The position numbers were made by a program, and so were the translations under genes. The notes under the pieces were generated by a model. It was not told the DNA's origin. It searched no databases and saw only the letters and a list, made by a program, of their open reading frames with translations. DNA of 64,000 bases, from assembly GCF_002754375.1 (NCBI RefSeq), contig NZ_PEFF01000001.1, forward strand, positions 5,287,501 to 5,351,500, read 5' to 3'. Shown here one piece after another: positions 59,551 through 64,000 of this stretch. This DNA is from Variovorax sp. 54. Lineage in GTDB: Bacteria > Pseudomonadota > Gammaproteobacteria > Burkholderiales > Burkholderiaceae_C. Position 1 is the first letter of the stretch; every line of letters starts with the position of its first letter.

Positions 59551-60803
59551 CACGGCTTGCGCGCCGGCAGCGACATGCGGTCGGTGTGCAGCAGCAGCGT
59601 GAGCCCTACCCCGACCGCCGCCAGCAGCGTGATCTGCACCAGCCCGGCCGTGCTCCAGCCGAAGCGCGAGGCGATGCCGCCGATGACGAAGCCCGCGACC
59701 GCACCCGCGCCGTACAGCGTGGTGACGAACACGCCCGTGGCGCGGCTCGTGAGCGACGCATGCACCGCCTTGATGTGATAGCCCGCCAGGTTCACGTACA
59801 GCACACCGCTCACCACGAAGCCCCACGCGAAGGACAGCGCCGACTGCACCACCATGTCGGTCGGGCCCGAGAACATCAGGAAGCCCAGCAGGCCGGTGCC
59901 CACGAAGCTGGCCGAGAGCACGAGCTTGGGATGGAAGCGGTCGCCCAGCCAGCCGCCGAAGATCGACGCGAACACGCCGAAACCGAAGGTGCTCATCACC
60001 CGACCGGTGTCCGACGGCGTGTAGTGCAGGTGCTCGCGCAGGAAGGTCGGGTACATGCCGAGGTAGCCGTAGATGCAGAGCCCGCCGATGACGCTCATGC
60101 CGGTCAGCAGGGCCGTGTTGCGGTTCCACAGGGTCGTGGCGCCGCGCTGGTCGGTGCGCCCGCCGGTGGCCGCCACGTTCTCGGTCATTCGCTTGCTCAC
60201 GGTGAGCGCGATGATCGCCATGGCCGCGAAGCCCGCCACGCCGAACACGATGAGCGGCAGGCGCCAGTCGCGCTCGACGCCGATCAGCTGGCCGCCGAGC
60301 AGCGGCCCCAGGATCGCGCCGATGCCGAAAGAGAAGTTGATGGCGCCCACGGCGGTGGCGCGGTAGCGCGCGAAGTAGCTCGCGGCAATCGCGATCACCA
60401 CCGTCAGTTGCATCGCTTCGCCGATGCCGGTCACGGCCCGGTAGACGATCATGTCGGCGAAGCCGTGCGAGTAGGCCGCCAGCAGCGTGCCCAGCGAGAA
60501 GATCGCAATGCCGATCTGCAGCACCGTCTTGCGCGACAGCCGTGCCAGCAGGTAGCCCGTCGGGACGCCGGCCACGGCCATGCCCAGCGTGAAGATGGTC
60601 GACAGCAGGCCGGTGTCGGCCAGGCTGAAGCCGAACTCCTTGCGCACGTCCGCAGCGATGAGCGGAAAGATCTGCCGGTCCATCGCGTTGAGCGCGTACG
60701 AGGCGAGCAGCACCAGGAACATGCCGATCTCCAGCGCGGTGATGGGCGCCTCGCGGCGCGCGCCACCGGCGACCGGGGAAATGACCGAGGTTGAGGAATG
60801 CAC
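59550..60803 (-). CDS. Major facilitator superfamily transporter
   Basis: A 417-aa MFS transporter with about 12 hydrophobic segments. ALNAMDRQIFPLIAADVRKE after helix 1 and GYLLARLSRKTVLQIG (the loop 2-3 motif) are typical of metabolite:H+ symporters for aromatic or organic acids. A GTG start at 60803 was chosen because AAGGAG lies eight bases upstream and the hydrophobic core follows soon after; the frame continues upstream without similarity. It is third in the operon, 83 bp from the deacetylase-like gene, and probably imports the pathway substrate. Confidence 0.9.
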   Translation of the reverse strand: MHSSTSVISPVAGGARREAPITALEIGMFLVLLASYALNAMDRQIFPLIAADVRKEFGFSLADTGLLSTIFTLGMAVAGVPTGYLLARLSRKTVLQIGIAIFSLGTLLAAYSHGFADMIVYRAVTGIGEAMQLTVVIAIAASYFARYRATAVGAINFSFGIGAILGPLLGGQLIGVERDWRLPLIVFGVAGFAAMAIIALTVSKRMTENVAATGGRTDQRGATTLWNRNTALLTGMSVIGGLCIYGYLGMYPTFLREHLHYTPSDTGRVMSTFGFGVFASIFGGWLGDRFHPKLVLSASFVGTGLLGFLMFSGPTDMVVQSALSFAWGFVVSGVLYVNLAGYHIKAVHASLTSRATGVFVTTLYGAGAVAGFVIGGIASRFGWSTAGLVQITLLAAVGVGLTLLLHTDRMSLPARKP

Positions 60804-60886
60804 GTGTCGTCTCCTTCTCGTCGAGCGAGAAATCTGTTTGTTGTTCGTTCGTTGCACGGGGCCGCCGGCGCAGTGCCGGCGAAGGG

Positions 60887-61774
60887 TCACGCCGCGGTGC
60901 CTGCGGTGCTGGCGGCGCCGTACCAGTCGAGGATCTGCTCGCCGGTCATGAAGGCGACGTCGTCGTGTTGCTGGATGTGCGCCAGCGCCTCGCGGAAGTA
61001 GCGCAGGCGGTGCGGCGCGCCCATGATGTACGGGTGCACCACCAGCGCCATGACGCGGGCCGAATCTTTCGCGTCTGCGTAGAGCTGTTCGAACTGGTCG
61101 ATGGCGCGGTCGCGGTACTCGCTGGCCTTGTGGTGCTGGATCAGCATCATCGCCACGTCGTTGCATTCCTGCGTGTAGGGCACGTTCACGATGGCGCCGC
61201 CGTCGCGCGTCTTCAGCCGCACGGGTTGGTCGTCGAGCACCCAGTCGCACACGTACTCGTAGCCCTGCTCGGCCAGGATGTCGGGCGTGTGCCACGTTTC
61301 GGTGAGCCCCGGGCCGAGCCAGCCGCGCGGGCGCTTGCCGGTGTAGGCGCGAATGGCCTCGGTGGTCTTGGCGATGTCTTCGACCTCGTCGGGCACCTTC
61401 TGCATGTTGCGCTGCCCGAAGCCGTGGCCGATGAATTCCCACTGGCGCTCCTTCGCGGCCTTGGCGATGGGCTCGTAGGCGCCGATGGCCGACCCGTTGA
61501 TGGCGAGCGTGGCGTTGATGCCGAGCGCGTCGATCACTTCCAGCATGCGCCAGAAGCCGACGCGGTTGCCGTATTCGTGCCAGGCCCAGTTCGGAATGTC
61601 GGGCATCGGCGAGCCGCCGGCCGGTGGCGTCAGCACGGTGCGGGGCATGGTCTCGTCGATGTTCCATTCCTCGACGTTGACGATGACCCAGACGGCCAGC
61701 CGCTTGCCGCCGGGCAGCTTCAGTGCGGGGCGGTCCGCGATGGACGAGTACGAGATGCGTTCGAGTGGTTTCAT
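60887..61774 (-). CDS. Polysaccharide-deacetylase-fold hydrolase (PuuE-like)
   Basis: A 295-aa NodB-fold hydrolase. AVWVIVNVEEWNIDE near the N-terminus, GHGFGQRNM, RGWLGPGLTET and VVHPYIMGAPHRLRYF are the ordered motifs. It resembles the PuuE-type allantoinase / cyclic-amide hydrolase branch more than chitin deacetylases, since it is soluble, has no signal peptide and matches their length. A catabolic operon around it supports ring opening of a cyclic amide. It lies 28 bp after the FAA-hydrolase gene. Confidence 0.85.
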   Translation of the reverse strand: MKPLERISYSSIADRPALKLPGGKRLAVWVIVNVEEWNIDETMPRTVLTPPAGGSPMPDIPNWAWHEYGNRVGFWRMLEVIDALGINATLAINGSAIGAYEPIAKAAKERQWEFIGHGFGQRNMQKVPDEVEDIAKTTEAIRAYTGKRPRGWLGPGLTETWHTPDILAEQGYEYVCDWVLDDQPVRLKTRDGGAIVNVPYTQECNDVAMMLIQHHKASEYRDRAIDQFEQLYADAKDSARVMALVVHPYIMGAPHRLRYFREALAHIQQHDDVAFMTGEQILDWYGAASTAGTAA

Positions 61775-61802
61775 GGGGTCTCCGTGTGCTGCGGTTGCGG
61801 GC

Positions 61803-62522
61803 TCAGACGATCTCGACCTGCAGGGGGGCGAGCCCGTCGATGCGGCCGGTGAGCTTGTCGCCGCGTTGCACCGGGCCGACCCCTTCGGGCGTGCCGGTGA
61901 AGATCAGGTCGCCGGGCAACAGGCGGTATTGCTTCGAGAGCTCGCTGACGATTTCATGGACGTTCCAGATCATCTTCTCGAGCACCGAGTCTTGCCGCAC
62001 CGCGCCGTTCACCGAGAGGTTCAGCGTTCCCGAACGGATGTGCCCGACCTTCGCCACCGGATGGATCGGACCGCAGGGCGCCGAGTGGTCGAACGACTTG
62101 CCCTGTTCCCACGGCAGGCCGCGCTTGTTGCATTCGCGCTGGCGGTCACGCCGGGTCATGTCCAGGCCTGCGGCGTAGCCAAAGACGTGGCCCAGCGCTG
62201 TGTCGGGCGACACGTTCGATGCATCGCTGCCGATGGCCACGACGAGTTCGAACTCGAACTGGAAGTCGTCCGTCAGCGTGGGGTAGGGCACGCGCCCGTC
62301 GGTCACCACGGAGTCGGACGGCTTCTGGAAGAAGAACGGCGGATCGCGCTCGTCGCCTTCCTTCATCTCCCGGATGTGGGCCAGGTAGTTGCGGCCCACG
62401 CAGTAGACGCGGCGCACCGGAAAGCGCTGGTCGCTGCCCACGATGTCGATGGAGATGGGCTGGACTTGAAGGGCGTCGCTACGGGTATCGGTCGCGCGCT
62501 CGGCCGTCGGTTGGGGGGACAT
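61803..62522 (-). CDS. Fumarylacetoacetate hydrolase family protein
   Basis: A 239-aa FAH-fold enzyme. YCVGRNYLAHIREM opens the domain, the acidic metal ligands appear in FQFEFELVVAIG and GLDMTRRDRQ, and LLPGDLIFTGTPEGVGPV closes it. Family members cleave carbon-carbon bonds of, or hydrate or decarboxylate, dioxo-acids in the last steps of ring degradation. It is the first gene of the operon and is divergent from the AraC-type regulator (122-bp gap). The exact reaction cannot be told. Confidence 0.9.
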   Translation of the reverse strand: MSPQPTAERATDTRSDALQVQPISIDIVGSDQRFPVRRVYCVGRNYLAHIREMKEGDERDPPFFFQKPSDSVVTDGRVPYPTLTDDFQFEFELVVAIGSDASNVSPDTALGHVFGYAAGLDMTRRDRQRECNKRGLPWEQGKSFDHSAPCGPIHPVAKVGHIRSGTLNLSVNGAVRQDSVLEKMIWNVHEIVSELSKQYRLLPGDLIFTGTPEGVGPVQRGDKLTGRIDGLAPLQVEIV

Positions 62523-62591
62523 GGGTTTGTCTCTCTGGATGGTTTGGAAAGGAGTGGCTAGAGTCTAGGAACGAGGCCTTCTCACCTCAAC

Positions 62592-62637
62592 GCGCAGGCT
62601 TGCGCAAAGATATGCAATCCTTGCGATCTTGAGATCG
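62592..62637. promoter_or_regulatory. Candidate AraC-type operator: inverted and direct repeats
   Basis: In the divergent gap: GCGCA-GGCT-TGCGC (62592-62605), a perfect palindrome CGATCT-TG-AGATCG (62624-62637), and a direct repeat of TTGCG at 62600-62604 and 62621-62625, spaced 21 bp (two helical turns). Direct repeats one or two turns apart are typical AraC-family sites. The palindrome is only 7 bp before the regulator ATG, so autorepression is possible. Confidence 0.45.
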
Positions 62638-62644
62638 ACTCTTC

Positions 62645-63622
62645 ATGCCACCCACGCCTTCCCCCGACGAATTCGTGCCGCCGCCCCGCGCCGGTGCCGC
62701 GCGTGCCGCCATCAGCAACTACACGATGGCGGCGCGGGCACAGCGCGCCTATTTCGGCATTCACGACCAGAGCAACTGCCTGCCGAATCCGGTGCCGCAC
62801 CGGCACGAGTACTTCCAGATCTACGTCAACACGCGGGGCGAGACCACGCACTACATCGGCGGCAACCAGCGCGCCATCGGCGCCGGCACGGTGAGCTTCG
62901 TGCTGCCCTTCCTGGTTCACTACATCCCGAACGCAGCCGACGGCGTGTTCCATGTGATCAACATCAGCAAGGACTACCTGCTGCCGTCGCTGGATCTCGA
63001 CGTGTTCGAGCTGTCGGAGGTGCCGCTTTCACGCGCGCCCGAGCTCGCGCCTTTCCGCTTCCAGCATTGCCTGGATTTCCGCTTCGACGAAACCGAGACC
63101 CGGCAGCTCCAGGAACTGTGCGAGCGCATGGCGCAGGAAGCGCAGCGGCCGCCCGGCGAAGACACCGCCAGCCACCTGCTGATTCGCAGCCATCTGCTCC
63201 ACCTGATCGGCATGGTGTGGCGGCGCTATGGCGAGGAGTTTCGCAACTGCGAGGCGCAGGGGCTGGCCCTGCAGTCGTACCGGCCGGCGGTGCTGCGCTG
63301 CATCCGCCACATCAGCCGCAACCTCGCGCAAGAGTTGAACCTGGCGGACGCGGCGCATGCGAGCCATGTGTCGCCCACGCACCTGGCTCACCTGCTGAAG
63401 AGCGAAACGGGCAAGACCTTCCTCGAGTTGGTGACCGAACGCCGGATCGAGCGCGCCAAGACGCTGCTGGTCTTCACCGGCGCCTCTGCGGCGGAGATCG
63501 GTGAAAGCACCGGCTTCGGAGAGCCGACGCAATTCGCACGCCGTTTCGGACAGATCGTGGGGGCGACGCCTTCTGCGTACCGGCGGCAATTTCAGCGAGG
63601 AGGGAATCGGACGTGGGACTGA
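62645..63622 (+). CDS. AraC-family transcriptional regulator
   Basis: A 325-aa regulator. The N-terminal cupin-like sensing domain (about 50-150) includes PHRHEYFQIYVNTRGETTHY and ends near the acidic NAADGVFHVINIS. The C-terminal AraC DNA-binding domain (about 220-320) has ASHVSPTHLAHLLKSETGKT and the second helix-turn-helix GFGEPTQFARRFGQIVGATP. It is transcribed away from the FAA-hydrolase operon and is its probable activator. The inducer is unknown. Confidence 0.9.
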   Translation: MPPTPSPDEFVPPPRAGAARAAISNYTMAARAQRAYFGIHDQSNCLPNPVPHRHEYFQIYVNTRGETTHYIGGNQRAIGAGTVSFVLPFLVHYIPNAADGVFHVINISKDYLLPSLDLDVFELSEVPLSRAPELAPFRFQHCLDFRFDETETRQLQELCERMAQEAQRPPGEDTASHLLIRSHLLHLIGMVWRRYGEEFRNCEAQGLALQSYRPAVLRCIRHISRNLAQELNLADAAHASHVSPTHLAHLLKSETGKTFLELVTERRIERAKTLLVFTGASAAEIGESTGFGEPTQFARRFGQIVGATPSAYRRQFQRGGNRTWD

Positions 63623-63640
63623 CGCAGGCGGTGGTCTGCG

Positions 63641-64000
63641 TCAAACGACGGGGACCGCCGATCCGTCCGTGGGCACGTGGGCGCATCGATCATCCGGCGG
63701 CGCAGTCACGATCGAATCGAGTGCGGGTTCGGCCGTGCGAAGACGCGCGAGATCGGGGCGCGGCCGACGCAGTCGCGGGTCGGTTGCGAAGGCCTGCTCC
63801 ATCGCCTGCGCGGCGGACAGCAGCGCGAGGTCGCCGCGGAAGCGCCCCACGACCTGCAAGCCGAATGGCATGCCGGCCTCGTCGGTCCCGCAAGGCAGGC
63901 TGATCGCAGGGTGGGTCGTCAGCGTCACCACATAGGTCAGTGCGAGCCAGCGGTAGTAGTTCTCCTGTGGTCGGCCGTCGATCTGCGCCGCGTGCGGCTG
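63641..64000 (-). CDS. Amidase (amidase-signature family), C-terminal fragment cut by window edge
   Basis: The last 119 codons of a GatA-like amidase. HPAISLPCGTDEAGMPFGLQ and VVGRFRGDLALLSAAQAMEQ form the conserved C-terminal strand-helix of amidase-signature enzymes; the Ser-Ser-Lys catalytic triad lies beyond the window. It converges on the AraC gene (18 bp between stops). An amidase here supports amide degradation as the theme of this region, although it belongs to a different transcript. Confidence 0.85.
   Translation of the reverse strand, partial: QPHAAQIDGRPQENYYRWLALTYVVTLTTHPAISLPCGTDEAGMPFGLQVVGRFRGDLALLSAAQAMEQAFATDPRLRRPRPDLARLRTAEPALDSIVTAPPDDRCAHVPTDGSAVPVV

Noticed and set aside
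1..64000. CRISPR arrays, rRNA genes or riboswitches
   Set aside because: No regularly spaced direct repeats, no rRNA-like blocks and no recognisable riboswitch core were seen.

Overview
The window is 64 kb of high-G+C DNA that reads like a Betaproteobacterium of the Comamonadaceae, most likely Variovorax or a close relative. The grounds are the codon bias, three Bug/TctC periplasmic receptors with no transporter genes beside them, crowded acyl-CoA gene clusters, and FecI/FecR/TonB modules. This is a judgement from gene content, not a database match. I saw no tRNA, rRNA or CRISPR array.

Region 1 (1-32.3 kb) is acyl-CoA catabolism in three neighbouring clusters, each next to its own very large (922-939 aa) MalT-like ATPase/LuxR regulator. 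Cluster A (1-5797, minus) has an IVD/LCAD-type acyl-CoA dehydrogenase, an SCPx-type thiolase, a split two-subunit acyl-CoA dehydrogenase, a Bug receptor and an SDR. Cluster B (11638-18737, minus) has a dehydrogenase, a thiolase, two MaoC-like subunits, an SDR, a feruloyl-CoA-synthase-like ligase and a Bug receptor. Beside it lie a cupin gene and a second ligase. Cluster C (24642-30099, plus) has a Bug receptor, a crotonase, a fused double acyl-CoA dehydrogenase and a family III CoA-transferase. A nitronate monooxygenase-like gene and an alpha-methylacyl-CoA racemase follow. Together these enzymes suggest uptake, CoA activation, racemisation and beta-oxidation of bulky or methyl-branched carboxylic acids. 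The substrate is not shown by the sequence. The main new observation is an inverted repeat, ACCC-N5-GGGT with close variants, in six promoter regions of this 26-kb stretch. It sits exactly between two divergent regulator genes and upstream of each cluster, so it is a candidate shared operator.

Region 2 (32.5-54.7 kb) is an iron-acquisition island. It has a stand-alone catecholate-type TonB receptor and then four consecutive sigma(ECF)-FecR-TonB receptor modules, one of which carries a DUF4198 protein and a PepSY membrane protein. Fur-box-like palindromes precede most modules. A frameshifted tyrosine-recombinase relic (about 32.5 kb) and a decayed IS5-type relic (about 54.8 kb) lie at its two ends, which suggests acquisition by transfer.

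Region 3 (55.3-64 kb) holds a penicillin-binding protein 2 gene without rodA beside it. Next is a five-gene minus-strand operon (FAA hydrolase, polysaccharide-deacetylase-like hydrolase, MFS transporter, TauE-like permease, exported amidohydrolase) divergent from an AraC-type regulator, and then the end of an amidase gene. The set looks like a small catabolic unit for a cyclic amide or related nitrogen compound; that substrate is inferred.
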